From NCBI GenBank assembly GCA_029891345.1, contig CM057002.1, positions 58,952,777 through 59,016,776 of the forward strand: a DNA stretch of 64,000 nucleotides, read 5' to 3'. This document shows positions 23,270 to 35,689 of this stretch, in pieces; the stretch's first letter is position 1, and each line of letters begins with the position of its first letter. Made by a program: the position numbers and the translations under genes. This DNA is from Dryococelus australis (taxonomy: Eukaryota; Arthropoda; Insecta; Phasmatodea; Phasmatidae). A model generated the notes under the pieces. The model made no database searches and was not told the DNA's origin. It worked only from the letters and a program-made list of their open reading frames with translations.

Positions 23270-23490
23270 AAAAATTTGAAACAGAGCCAAGATCGGCCAG
23301 TGCCCTGTGTTCGGAAAAGTTCGGTTATCTCCGCCATCGCTCGACAATATGACCCACTTTTAAGGACTGCAATAGACTATCTATTAAGCTCAGGCAGGGA
23401 CGAAATTCAGCACAGCTGAAACCACTGCCTGCAGGGCTGAGCTGAGATCCACTCGCAATGGGAAAAGAGTGACAGGTGAATTTTCGGACA
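23270..23490. repeat. Dispersed repeat G, copy 1
   Basis: Aligns with 61650-61940 through the block TCCGCCATCGCTCGACAATA...GACCCACTTTT and flanking text GGGACGAAAT and CTGAAACCACT. Noncoding; type unknown. Confidence 0.65.
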
Positions 23491-23710
23491 CGCGCATAAT
23501 ATGAACACGAAACACGAGCAAGATTCACTTCTGTCAGTCACACTCGTGGGTATGATTCAGTGAATGATTTTGCTAACGGGCTTTCAGTAGGTGCAATTTC
23601 ATTTTCTGGTAATCAGCGATTACAATGAATTTGCTGTTTATATATGTAGGTATACATGTAAAATATATATTTTATATACATACACATACACGCCTAAAAT
23701 CACAAAACTA

Positions 23711-23930
23711 GGCTGTTCACGGTAAAATTAGCACTTTTGAAAACCTTGCTTAGTATCTACTTGTACGCATGTTGTGTATTCTTCCGCCTTATGTAAAACT
23801 AACATTGCCATGGGCCTCATCACTTCATTCATGCGTCGGTAAAGTGAAGCTGTGAAATTATTAGAAAACTAAATATTTTAATATGTGTTCTTTTTACACA
23901 CGGATGATTAAAAAAAAAAAGCGAAAGAAA
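23711..23930 (+). mobile_element. MITE class A, copy 5 (3' truncated)
   Basis: Begins GGCTGTTCACGGTAAAATTAG and keeps the CTTCCGCCTTATGTAAAA and CATGCGTCGGT blocks, then stops after the A-rich centre. Confidence 0.85.
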
Positions 23931-24544
23931 AGTCACTCGTGTATTTTAAATGCTTTTGTAATGATTGCATGTTTCTGGTTTCATCTCTAATAATGTTGCT
24001 GTCAATGAGACATCAACGACTACCACCTATCATCTAAACTTTCCAGAACTTCACTAGAATTGATTTGCACCCATGTCAAGGAAAGTAGGCTCAATAGTTA
24101 TCAGGAAATTCTTGTTAAAATTGACTTGCTTCTGGCGTGGGTGAGCACAACTGAATGGGTCTTATTTGTTCCCCAAGGCTGTTCGAAACAAAAAGAATAT
24201 TTTGGAAAACATTTCGACGTGAATACGTCATTAAATTTGAGACCATAGTGGGAGGCAATCCAGATAATCCTATGATAACAAAATCGGGGGATACAGTTTG
24301 GCATTGCAGCTCCGAATCTATGGCGTACATTCAGAATTCAATTACACCACTCCATTGCCAAAGGATCAAAGAATATGTTACGTTGAGTGAAGACTCGGAA
24401 GCATCGCTTGTTGCGGGGAGGGGGGAGGGGCAATTTTGAGTTCGTTTCGCCGCGTCTCATAACTCCGCGTAGTATAATTTTTGACTAGGAGAAGCTACGA
24501 CGCTCGTTTAAGTTTCAATTGATAACTCTCGTCAATATCAATCG
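23931..24544. other. No recognised gene
   Basis: Overlapping frames of 60-94 codons lie on both strands at 24060-24439, with no family resemblance. Confidence 0.35.
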
Positions 24545-24845
24545 ATTATGCGTATAAAAACATTTGTATGGCATGGTTATGGAGAAATTGTATGAGTTTA
24601 ATGTAAAAAATTAAGAACACTTAACACAATTTTGCCCTGTGCTCGTGAAAAAGCCAAGTTGAAATACAGAAATCGTATACAGTTGGAAAGAGCATATCAA
24701 AAGCAATCCAGTGATACCCATAAAACCCCATATGATCGAGTGAAGCGATGCCGGGAATGAAAAAAACATCAAGGCGCCCGAGCGCGTCAACGTAGACGTA
24801 TTCACGCAAAACGAACGGCCGTGTCATCAACGCAGCCAATACCCA
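24545..24845 (+). repeat. Dispersed repeat H, copy 2
   Basis: Counterpart of 8775-9105, including the identical run near 24765-24812. It differs by substitutions, an in-frame stop and a small deletion near 24759. Confidence 0.7.
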
Positions 24846-27800
24846 ATTTTAATTTATGTTTGAACATTTTAACACAATAATATACCTAAAGTTCATGACC
24901 ACATACACACTCCCACAAAAGGTACTGTTATTCTCCACGTACGCGATCATATGCTGTGGAGCAGATGCGTTATTGTCAGAAACAGCCGCGATCCGTCAGT
25001 GATCCTAGCCAAAACAACTTGAAAGTTTCCCGAGCTATATCAGCTCACTTTATTACCTAGGCGATGTTTTCCTAATAGAGTGCCTGTGAATATACTAACT
25101 GCTGCCACTGCTGTGCTGTGTGGTGTAACCAATAACTCGAACAGCTGACAGATTGTATTTCGGCAAATTTCTGGTAGTGAAAATAGAATGAAATGTTCGT
25201 GGGTGATATAGCAGGTTAAATGCTATTTCTAACATGTTCATTGCTAATACTGGCAGTTAAGACTTTTTCGAAGGCAATGTTCCGTTTGTAGATTCGCACC
25301 AAGTCGAGGAATTTAGTTCGAGACTTAGATAGCACCTTTGTGTTGGGGTGGAAATTGTGAAGCAGAGAACCATCCTCCATGTGCAATTTTTCCATTACAC
25401 AAATAACCTCCATGACGTTGGGTTTCATATGAGCAGTAGAGTGAACCACAGAGTTATGTTCTCAAACGAGTTTTGTCAAAATATCAAGCAATCCACATAT
25501 GTTTAAAAGAAATTCTGATACAAGACAACGAACTGAACATTTTTCGAAAGGGAACCAATTTCCGGAAATGTGTGGTTTGGCCGCTATGGGACGTCAAAGT
25601 ACTTCAGCACTTCGGACATAGGCCAAGCAGTTAGCAACAAATTTAAACATTAAACACCTCCGTAAATCCAACAAGAGCATGACGTCGCGGATTACAGAAA
25701 GGGTTAGAAGAACTGTCGGCCTCCAAATTCATTACAAAGTGTGCATCGGAAGTGCAGAGATCGGCGGCTACACGCCGGAGCTCCGGCGCACTTTTGACAG
25801 AAATGTGCGGCGGGCCCACCTGGATGCTGCACATCCAAAATGATGGCACGACAGAGGAGAGACCTGTTCAATGGCCACAGTAATCACTATATCATACACT
25901 CGTCGACTATTTCGTTTGAGCCCGGATCTCAAGACCTCCAGTCGCTGTTACGACACTCCGTTCATCAGAAGATGATTTATCGTACGAGGCCACGCCGCGT
26001 CCATAACACTTAGCACATAACGTAGCATCTTTGACCGAGTGCACATTATAGCCAAATGAAATGTTGGAGCAGGGGGCTAGTACAACTTTCTGGACGATTA
26101 TTGTACAGAGCTGAAGTATGACTCCGACAACATTATGAATGGAAGACAGTGGACGGACTGTGACATAACCTGTAGAATGGACCCGGCCAGTAGAACTTCG
26201 AGCAGTGTGATGACCCACACGGACTTCTTCGTTCCAACTGAGGCGCCGGCTTGATTTCTGTGTTGCCATCTCATATCCCAGAAAATTAGCAAATTTCTAC
26301 TTTGAAAATGGCTAGAAAAGTCTAAATGCTCTTAAAATATATGTTTGTACTAATGCAAGGCAATTATAAAAACAAATGAACATCAGTAAATAATAATTAA
26401 GTGGTATGACGATTTGGTATCTTGGTGTGGTTTATTGGTACAGATACTCAAAAAAATTTCAATTATAATACATATATATATAATCTTCCACGGATAGGTC
26501 CGTACTCACAACCATTAGAATGAGGACAGTTATGAAAATTCAAATGTCACTAAGATTAAAAATGGCTTTTATCCTGCTGCTTCTGTGTATTATTTTACCT
26601 CTGACCATAATGCATCTGTGGATGAAATGTTAACCCATTTCATTACTAGTTTTATATTACGTCAATATTTTAAAGAAACTCCCCCAAGCTTAATGCGAAA
26701 TTAGTAATTGGTTTCCTTTCAAAGGTTTCAGTACTTCATGTACACTTATAATGCCATTTTTATGCAGCATTTCAATATTTTCAGGTGGTCTGATTTGAAG
26801 TTCCAGAACAGCTTTCTTTGTAGAGTGGGTTTTCTGAGATATTCTCTGAAAGGTTAGATAATTTAAATCTGCTTTCATCTGGATGGCCTAAATGTGCAGA
26901 GGGATCAAAATAATAATCAGTGCTCTTGTTTAATGAATTGATTTTAGAAGTCCGATTTAAAATTCTATTTCTGGTTGAGTGTCCCAAATTTGCTAAATTT
27001 CAAGCAGCTTGGCAGGATCTGCATTTTCTGGTTTAATGAGTATGTTTGCGATTTGAACTTCTTTAGAACTTTCCACATGCTTAGAAGAATTTACCTATGG
27101 GTTGTATCTTTGTACTGTGATTTTATTTGTTGTTAATGTTACTTTATATTGATATCATAGGATTTAACGTAATTTCTTGATCCCTATTGTTTCAAATTAT
27201 TATTGTTTTACCACGGTTAGCTTATTTGACACGACCAGGACCTTTGGTATGAAACACCACGTATCTGGTCTGTTTTCTATTTACATAAATGTTTGTTCGT
27301 TATGGCTGATCCTGAGACTGCAAATTTATACAAAACATTACTCACTGATGAAATTTTCATCAGGTTATTTGTCCTCTTGCTTCAAATCATTATATGGAAA
27401 TGGAATTAACATAATCTCTTCTTGCAGAAATTTTATTGCTATTTCTTTTTAAACTATAAGGTACTTCACCAAAGCAAGCCAAAAACTTTGTTGGTCAAAT
27501 TTATAGCTACAATGGTCATAGAACCTAGTAAACTCCCAGCGAGGAGTGTAGCTTAGCCTAGGTCGTCTTACAAACTGGCTTCCTATCGCGGACAGAAAAA
27601 TGATATGAGCGTCAAAGTTGGTTTGTAACGTCACCCAATAAATTCAAAACAAACCCCGACATGTGTGGGAGTAAAAAGGCCGTTACAATACATATCGAAC
27701 AAAATTCTGCAGTGTGGCAGTGTTCTTTACCCCACACCAGATCAACATGCAAAGTAGAATACGAATTTGAAATGCAAAAAAAAAAAAAAGTGGCTAGAAG

Positions 27801-28190
27801 TAGCTAAGTTCGACTAACAAAATAGCTAGGAAAGCTACCAGTAGAAATTTCAGAGAATTTATAGCTACATTTGGCTACAAAATAGCTGAAGTGATTTTCG
27901 GTGCGATCAGCAGCTATCTTGGCGTCATGTGACTCTTGTAACTCGAATGCCCTGATTGGCTGTACATGTTTGAATTCTGCTGGTGTGCCAGCTATGGTAT
28001 TTCCAAGGGGAATCGACTAAAGAGGATCGTAGTATGGACTTTGGACGTCCCCATATGCCGAATTAAAATTACGGCAGATCCATGTACTTTGATTGGGCCA
28101 CGTTTACCGTAAATGACATCTGCACTTTTGGAGTGTCTATTTTGTGATGAGTTTAGGTAGGTAGGTAGGTAGGTAGGTAAATACGTGGGG
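24846..28190. other. Unassigned region
   Basis: The stretch at about 25020-25220 ends in a GGGTGATATAGCAGG motif resembling repeat F. Minus-strand frames at 25216-25449, 25643-25849, 25907-26269 and 26690-26987 have fairly protein-like composition but no recognisable motif, and they change frame. They could be a decayed gene. The rest is AT-rich. Confidence 0.35.
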
Positions 28191-28227
28191 GTGACGTCTC
28201 GTCGACAGCGAGGTCATTAGAGACGGT
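28191..28227. other. Short hairpin after a TAGG repeat
   Basis: A (GTAG)n tract at about 28155-28180 is followed by GTGACGTCTCGTCGACAGCG and then AGGTCATTAGAGACGG. The CGTCTC and GAGACG arms pair around a loop of about 20 bases. Role unknown. Confidence 0.4.
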
Positions 28228-28985
28228 AGGGGTTTAGGTGAGATGTGGAGAGGGCATATTAGCCCCAGGTTCTGGACATACGGATTTCTCCAACATTTTA
28301 AGAAATAATTTTTAAGAAAATATGCGAACATAAATAACTTAATTTATGCGAACTGTTGGCAGAAAATGTAACAAATTTTGAAGTTAAATTTTGAGTAGGC
28401 GCTAAGAATGTTGGTATGCAATAAAACTACAAATGGATAATATATAGAAGCTCTTTAGCAATATTGTGTGGGTTATATAAACGTATGTCTTTTTAAAGAA
28501 AAGATTTTAGATCAGAATTCTGGTTGATGTAGAAATAAATCTTAGGCATAATGCCAGTGAAAATATATTTATTTTTCAATTCAATACAGAGCGTAAATTT
28601 TATATTGTTGTAATCGTGTGTGATATTAAGACTTGGATATATTTATTGGTAAATACAAGAAGAAACCATTTTTTTCCTTGTATTCACACTCTGATGATTA
28701 ACCCACGATATTTTGTAGTTTCAGATTACGCAATCCTAAATGTCTGGTTAAACTATCAATTCCAGTCGACAATAGATATATGGAAGTAATTTTTGCTAGA
28801 CTATATGATTGCTTGGGGGATGCAGGTCTTATTGCAGTCGGGCGTGTCCTTTTTTTTTTTGGTGTTTGACTGACTGGCCTCTTCTTCAGACTGCTCTTTT
28901 GAGTAACTAGTCTGCCACTAGCCAATTGGTCACAAATATAAAAACCTATGTTCAAAAACTCTATATAATATATATATAATATATA
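28228..28985. other. No recognised gene
   Basis: AT-rich. A minus-strand 85-codon frame at 28698-28955 includes a Lys/Arg-rich patch but matches nothing I know. Confidence 0.35.
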
Positions 28986-29216
28986 GCCTGTTCAAGATAA
29001 AGTAGGCACTTTTGAGGCCCTAGTTACTTTTTCCTTTCAGACATTTTTTATCCTTTAACCACCTTTATAAATAAATATTGCCAAGTAAGTAATAAACTCA
29101 GTGCGTATATTCCACTGCACCCGGCAGTTAACACATAAGGCTATAATAAAATATATTTACAATTATTATTCCAGATGAGAGGGCTTTCACAATTGCTCAC
29201 TTTATCGTGAATAGCC
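28986..29216 (+). mobile_element. Short MITE, class D, copy 1 (231 bp)
   Basis: Ends in GCCTGTTCAAGATAAAGTAG and CTTTATCGTGAATAGCC, the same terminal inverted repeat as class A, but with a different, shorter interior (TTTTCCTTTCAGACA, then a CTCAGTGCGTATATTC block). Flanked by TATA on both sides. Confidence 0.85.
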
Positions 29217-30174
29217 TATACACGCATGCAGTGTGAAGGTGAGAGGGGAACATAAGAAGGTATGAGTAAATATGTTTGGCCAACATTAACCATATGCAAT
29301 GATTGCTCACAGAAAATGAAATTGTTTTACATGTAATGTAATCTTATTGGTAAGGAGGTAATCAGATCTTTAATCTATCGAGAGAGAACATGCAATTGTG
29401 TACAAACAAAATTTTTCTCAATACAGTTTTTATCGAAAATATATGACAAACATATAAATACAGTGTACTGACATCTACTCAGTCAATGAATAAAAAGGCG
29501 TGTGTTGTTCGTAAAAATGTGCCTAACATAAGCCCTATCCACTTCCATATATGCATAAAAGCTCCCTATATGTTCAGCACAACCATACTCTTAAATTAAA
29601 TTGGGTAGCTAAGTGATTTGCAGCAATGCAGTCCTTTTTGGCAAATCAGGCGTTGTAAAATGATCAATCATGGAGGCCTACATTTTATGGTCAAAAACGG
29701 CGAGTTAATGAGGATTGTAATCCAAGTTTTTTTAATTAAAGAATATGATATGTGTAACAATTTTCAATTGTTGCCTACCAACTTCATAACTCTGCAGTTT
29801 ATTTCAAAATATAATTGCTAACTCGTTCCCATTTTCATGGTTGTCTTTCCCCCTTAAAACTCAGGTTAGGCCATAATTGTTTTAAAAGGCGAAAGAAGAA
29901 TTTACACGCAGTTTAAATAATCATTTACTAAATGAATATTTGCTTCTGCTCTGATTCCTGTTTTAAACATGTATTTAAGGAAGTTAGCGTACAGTAATAT
30001 GTTATCTCGATGTACTTTACGAGATGGTACATTCGCTAGTGATGTATTTATAATTATATGTTCTTATAAAATATTTTTATGAGACATGAATTTTACAACA
30101 GTTTTTATCTTCTGTCATACGCTGTTTAGGATTCAACCCAGTTCAAGTAAAACGAAAGAAAAAAGCTCTCTACA
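29217..30174. other. No recognised gene; upstream flank of GMC copy 3
   Basis: AT-rich. The last 60 bases (around TTTATCTTCTGTCATACG) resemble the region upstream of the intact GMC start, so the duplicated segment begins before the coding region. Confidence 0.45.
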
Positions 30175-31215
30175 ATGAATTTGTCTACTATATAGATTTT
30201 GGGAGTCGCCATCTCTTTCAGTGTGAGCCATATTTTCGCCATGCTGGTAGAGGATGGGCACTAAGGCTTCCGTGATCGCCGGTGGGGGAACGGCAGGACG
30301 TGTACTGGCAAATCAGCTCACGGAGAAAAAGAACTGGGATTTCCTCCTCGTCGAGGCGGGTGGCGAACAACCAGGGTGGTCGCTCATCCCTGCTTCGACT
30401 GGCAATTTAGAACCGTCCCTCCACCACACTACTGTGGTGGTGCTGCTTGCAGTTACCGCAGCGGGAAATACCATGGAGGGTCCAGTGCCACACCCACCAT
30501 GATGTACACACGTGGGAGCAAAAGAGATTACGACAAACTGGAGAGACTGGGTAACAAAGGTTGTGGATATAAAGATGTACTCAAATTCTTCCTCAAGTCC
30601 GAAAGAAATGGAGATCCGCATCTTGCATCGACGAAATATCATAATTCTACAAGACCCTTCAGTATCAACTACTTTCGTTACCAAGATATCAACACAATGG
30701 CCATCTTACAAGCACTGAAAGAATTTGGGTTGCCTGGAATTGATGTCGATGGAGACCACCTTATTGGTGCAGCGATTACTCAGACGTCGACAGCTCAAGG
30801 CGAGAGATGAAGCACAAACAATGCCTTCTTGAAACCAGCGAGGAAAAGTTCAAATCTTCACATCGAAACTAACAGCCATATGACCAGAATTCTAATGCGC
30901 AATGGAGAGGAATCTCATGGAATAGAATATTTAAAGGATGGCGTAACACAGAGAGCTTTTGTAAGAAAGGAAGTTATTCTCAGTGCTGGTGCCATCGCAA
31001 CACCTCAAATTCTTCAACTGTCAGGAATTGGTCCCAGGTCAGTGTTGAAACCACTAGGAATTAAGTTGGTACAGGATCTCCCTGTGGGATACGGTTTGCG
31101 GGACCACGTGTCTGCTTCAGTTGTCTTCAGATTAACACATACTGCTGAACTCCCTGATTGCACCGATATATATGCTGACTTCCTCGATTATGTTAAAAAT
31201 CGTAATGGTACCATT
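30175..31215 (+). pseudogene. GMC oxidoreductase pseudogene (copy 3), 5' two-thirds
   Basis: Aligns with the intact gene from its start codon to about codon 350. Damage, in order: TAG at 30193-30195 in the signal peptide; TAA at 30262-30264; a one-base insertion near 30270; a deletion of about 35 bases near 30398 that shifts the frame again; TGA at 30808-30810 in place of the His codon of the GERHST segment; and loss of all similarity after about 31215. The FAD motif has decayed from GAGSAG to GGGTAG. Elsewhere the protein similarity remains high ([33 protein letters not shown]), so inactivation is fairly recent. No C-terminal part follows in the next 2 kb. Confidence 0.93.
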
Positions 31216-32190
31216 TCTCAGGGAATTTTTATTTTTGAATTCAGCAAAGCGTATGTAAACTTTAAAAATGTATACGTTAGTACGAAGAAATATTCCTGTA
31301 TCTACAATAACACACATTACCTGGATTTATAATATGACAATATTATATATAATGGTATATATGATGGACAATATAAAATTGACAATAGGTTTATTGTCCA
31401 TTTCCATCGTTGATTCCGTGTAGAATCATTTCTTGTTAACTGTAGGAAAAACACAATATGGCTATTCACGGCTAGCATAGATACCACACGTCCTTCTTGG
31501 TTCGTGGACTGGCCGACTCTGAAACCGAGTAACTCTGGTGTCTCACGTAGGTGTCGCCGTGTGGCGCTGTCATCGCGGAACGGTAGTTTGCAAGCACACA
31601 ACATGCGCCAGGTGACGCCATTTTCGATAAGTGACAGTTTTATTTCAAAATTTAAAATCTGGGGGAACCTTCCACGGATTAGGATTGGACAAGACATTAG
31701 CGGTACCCCGCTAGAGGTTATTTTAAGTAATTTGTATAAAAAGTTGGAAACCGGCCTCGGCAGACCAGACATGGACAGCATGAGGTCCCGACTAGAAGCT
31801 AAGTATTTACACCAGTAATATTGTAATTAACATAGAGTCATGGCCCATCCGACCGGAAAAATTACATATACTTAATAATTGTAGGCGTTTTAGATCATGG
31901 TGCAGATGTATTGCAAATTTATGTATTGCCTATAAATCGGCATTTTTATTAATTGTTAATATTTAGTATTTGCTGAAAATAACCATGCAAAGGATACAAG
32001 GTTTTACCCGAGTGGTTTTAGAGTGGGTCCAGTTTTGACCATTTTATGGCTCATTGTGTCCATATTGGACTTTGTGCTAAGTTAATGTCAAGTTATTTAG
32101 GGGGAAATGATCTTTAAGGTTTTTTTACGCCAGTAGTAAAATTTGTCAAGTATTATCGTCTACGGGTTGGCTGGCGTTAAATTTAAAATA
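31216..32190. other. Unassigned sequence replacing the GMC 3' end
   Basis: A 104-codon frame at 31504-31818 (with a WGNLPRIRIGQ segment) has protein-like composition and could be a retroelement piece, but I cannot name it. The rest is AT-rich. Confidence 0.3.
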
Positions 32191-32800
32191 TTTGAAAGTT
32201 GCATCGCACCCTGACGTGCATATACATTTTGACATTAGAAGTTTTCAAAATAATCTCTATTAAAATATGAGGCTTTTAAAATTAGCCACGTGCCATGTAT
32301 ATTGTTAAAAAACCAAGATCATGAGTTTATCCAGTTGGGTTAAAATAAAACCCTTTAAAAGATTTGAAAGTTGCATCGCACCTTGGCGTGCATATGATTT
32401 TTGACCTTAGAATTTTTCAAAATATTCTCTGTTAAAATATGAGGCTTTTAAAATTGGAGACGTGTCATGTGTACTTGTAAAAAAATAATGATTATAACTT
32501 GTGTCCTTGTGGACTTTATAAAAATTTTCTGAAGATTTTCAAAGTTGCCAGGTGCATTGGCGCCACTTAGAAATGCATTGACTTTTCAGTAATTTATAAA
32601 CAGTCCACTTTAAATTGGAGAATACGCGTATTCAGTCACATGTCGTGGTACATATGTATATCTGTTTTTGGGATAATATGTAATTTGTATTTTCTCAGAT
32701 ATAGCAAAATTGCAATGCATCGTGGTGCGCATGTATTTATGAAAGGTAGTATTGGTCAGATGCCATTTAGCACGTGTTGTGATAATGAAGTGTATTTTTG
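32191..32800. repeat. Diverged tandem repeat, about 172-bp period
   Basis: TTTGAAAGTTGCATCGCACC occurs at 32191 and 32363, with matching text TTAAAATATGAGGCTTTTAAA after each. A weaker third unit starts near 32535 (TTTTCAAAGTTGCCAGGTGC), and a faint fourth may begin near 32705. Noncoding. Confidence 0.75.
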
Positions 32801-33042
32801 TTATTGTGAACATATTTTTGAACAAAGTAAATGAATCGAAGTCAAATGTTTTTTTTTCCCCCTACTTTCAGTAATTGTAGATTATTCTGGACAGATACCA
32901 GGTTTACACATCCTTTGAAGTTTGCATTGAGAAAGTTTTTCAAATATAAAGTTTTGCTCTCGATGAATTTTGGGCAGTGTTATGCCCCTTTGCCACATCC
33001 TTAGGATAAGGACTTCGCAGCGTAACACTGACTTTCCGGTCA

Positions 33043-33046
<4 letters not shown>

Positions 33047-33078
<32 letters not shown>
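33047..33078. repeat. (AG)n microsatellite
   Basis: Sixteen AG dinucleotides. Confidence 0.95.
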
Positions 33079-33080
<2 letters not shown>

Positions 33081-33140
33081 GTGCTGGGTGTACGTGTACG
33101 CCATCTCTCTGCAATCGTATTCACTTATTGCTGGTGCCGA

Positions 33141-33303
33141 CCTCCCGTGGCACAGTTTGTTGGTGCGCCACCGATCTGGGGCGCGGGAGACTTTGGGTTA
33201 AAATCCCGGGTAAGGCATGGGTGTTAATTTAAGTTAGGCTATAAGTTAGTGTGTAAGTCGTCCCCTGCTAAGCCTTCAAGCATAAAAAGCCTTACACAAT
33301 ACA
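33141..33303 (+). mobile_element. tRNA-like SINE, family 2, copy 2
   Basis: Begins CGACCTCCCGTGGCACAGTT and has a degenerate B-box (GGGTTAAAATCCCGGG), then GCATGGGTGTTAATTTAAG. It shares head and body with the inverse copy at 22790-22930. Confidence 0.65.
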
Positions 33304-33553
33304 ATACTTATTTCTGATACATTATTTACACATCATCCGAGTTTGGATTAATTCGCGTCATTCTTTCGGGGTGCTGCAATTTTCACAAACAGCAATGTAT
33401 TTCTAGCACCACTGTGCGGTGTAAACAGTAACTATCATTAATTTTTGCGTATGCCAAAATTCGTGATTGCGCCGGCATCATTGCTAAGTTGTAGAGAGGT
33501 ATAAATTAATCATAGTATCACAAATTATAGCTTCATTCCAATAAGAAGTGGAA

Positions 33554-33566
33554 GGGGGGGGGGGGG
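33554..33566. repeat. G homopolymer, 13 bases
   Basis: One of several long G or C runs in this window. Confidence 0.9.
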
Positions 33567-33621
33567 TAGCAAACATATGGCTGGATAGTAGTTGGAGCAG
33601 TTGTTGCTGATGTACCATCAC

Positions 33622-33624
<3 letters not shown>

Positions 33625-33666
<42 letters not shown>
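33625..33666. repeat. (CT)n microsatellite beside a class C MITE
   Basis: About 21 CT dinucleotides, 42 bases from the MITE at 33708. Class C copy 1 is likewise next to a CT tract. Confidence 0.95.
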
Positions 33667-33669
<3 letters not shown>

Positions 33670-33707
33670 TCGTACACTATGACATGAACAGCGCGCAACT
33701 GACTGTA

Positions 33708-34105
33708 GTCCATTCGCGGTTTCATCGCATTATTTGAATAAAACTTTCGAATAATCACCCCACCTATGACGTCCTTCGTTTGTCTTTAAATATGCCATGT
33801 ATCACAACAGTGTTATACGGCCTACTGCTATTAACACAAAGAAACACTTTTTTTATATATTAAATTGAACTTTTAATTATATTTTATTTATAATTGGTAT
33901 GAATAAAATGGGGACAACACCTAGTAAGAAATAGTTCTTACGAAAAATATTACTGCATTACACTTAGTGCGCATGAACACGGTGCGCTGTCCCTCTAGTG
34001 TAATTTGCTAGACTCGGTTAAGCTTTGTTTGCATGAGGTGGAGGAATATCCTGGAAGTATAACTTAAGCAGGGCTTCAGAAAAGTTTGAAGTATATACAC
34101 GGAGA
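33708..34105 (-). mobile_element. MITE class C, copy 2
   Basis: Begins GTCCATTCGCGGTTTCATCG and ends near CAGAAAAGTTTGAAGTA. It provides the uninterrupted reference for the copy at 39329-41270: the text TAAGAACTATTTCTTACTAG on its inverse strand is continuous. Confidence 0.8.
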
Positions 34106-35000
34106 CTGAGGTTTTTTTTGCGCGGCTGCAGCAGGGTGCGCGCGCAGCTACCTGTCCCCTCATGTAAATTCACCCGGCAGCAATTGTGGCGCCAGCAGTA
34201 CACTGTCTCCATTATACCAACCTAACAAGCCTGCGTCGCAAAAAAGTACCGGGCGTTCCAAACTCTTATCAGGCAACGAGGGTTTAACGACCAACGCAGA
34301 CAAATGTTCTAACACTGGCGATAACCCCTTGCTATTCTAACCGGCCAAGATAAGGACGCGCACACAAAATCGACGAGCGTGATAAGACTAAAAGAGACAA
34401 CGATGAGTAAATGGGTGTTACGGGAGGTAATAGATAAAACAGAAACAACTCGGGCAGGAAGGAAGATAGTGATGGGGGAAAAAAAGAGGGGATTAAGAAG
34501 AGGACGAAATCTTGGGTTTTCGCGACGGCTCCACTTCGAACTTGCACCCTCCTCTATCTCGGCTAATTCTTTATCTGAGAGGAACCGCCCTTCCTTCCGC
34601 TAAGACAGGCACCACGCGGAGAGCAGCGCTAATGAAGCACATTCAGGAAGGTACGGAACAAAAGGGGAAGGAGCTATGGGTGTAATCGGAGAGGGGGGTT
34701 GGGGCGGTAAGGAAGACGCTCTACCGTCCCTACTTCGCTCCTTAGCGAACCCGTCCAACCAAAAACTTTGATTGTCTTCCAGGAGGGATTGGAAATTAAA
34801 ACAAATCCCCCTCCCCCCCTCTGTCCTTACCGACCGACCGCCTGGCTTCTGGCAATCCCAGCCGACCTTCCCCTCTACGTGGTGGAGTGTTTCAGGGACC
34901 AGGGCCACTTCTCCAAGCAGTGTTGCCAACTTAGTTGATACCCCACCAGATTTGGTGACTTTAATTGCTACTTAGTGGACGAATTATCTAGTGGTCACTG
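34106..35000. other. GC-rich island, no gene recognised
   Basis: Much richer in G+C and CpG than the average of the window. It holds frames on both strands (34379-34603, 34600-34929) without family resemblance. It may be a regulatory island or old coding DNA. Confidence 0.35.
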
Positions 35001-35057
35001 GATAGTCTAATGAATCTTGAAATAATTTTCGGTGGTGAGTGGTGAACATTTACCTGA

Positions 35058-35063
<6 letters not shown>

Positions 35064-35113
<50 letters not shown>

Positions 35114-35139
35114 GGGTGTGTGTGTGTGTGTGTGTGTGA
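35064..35139. repeat. (AT)n(GT)n microsatellite
   Basis: AT tract followed by a short GT tract, directly upstream of a class D MITE. Confidence 0.9.
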
Positions 35140-35159
35140 ATGTGAAATATTGTCATATA

Positions 35160-35388
35160 TGTTCACGGTGAAGTGAGCACTTTTGACGCTCTACTTACTT
35201 TTTCCTTTCAGCCAAATTTAATCCTTTCAACACTAAAAAAAAAATATTACATGTAAGGAATAATCACAGTGTGTATATTCTACCACCACACTCGGAACTC
35301 AAAGTCTAAGGTTACAATAAATGATATTTATCAACTGTCATTCCAAATTAGAGGATGTTCCAGAGTGCTCACTTTACCGTGAACAGCC
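35160..35388 (+). mobile_element. Short MITE, class D, copy 2
   Basis: Starts GTTCACGGTGAAGTGAGCAC and ends CTTTACCGTGAACAGCC. The interior has TTTTCCTTTCAGCC and matches 28986-29216. Confidence 0.85.
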
Positions 35389-35689
35389 TATACCACACTT
35401 CTCTGGTTATACGCATTGCACCACTGTTATTAACTTTCGCGTCGTCGTTGGCATATCAGTTTCTAGCTAACTTTCCACTACTACTTATAAATAATATGAG
35501 CTTTCGTGTAAATTCAGCTGTGTCGAAAAAATAAGTTTTAACAATGTGTTAAACTACATTTTTAAGTTGAATATGAGACATGGGTGCCTACTTTTATTAT
35601 TCGATATTTTCATAACTTAGTGGATTCTGGTGGATTTTTTATTTGCAGCCTAGTGGAATTCTATGTCTAAACGTTGGCAGCGCTGAACT

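Noticed and set aside
25216..26987. Series of minus-strand frames that could be a decayed gene
   Set aside because: I could not find any motif linking them; not called as a gene.
31504..31818. 104-codon frame after GMC copy 3
   Set aside because: Protein-like but unrecognised, and not a continuation of the GMC protein; left as unassigned sequence.
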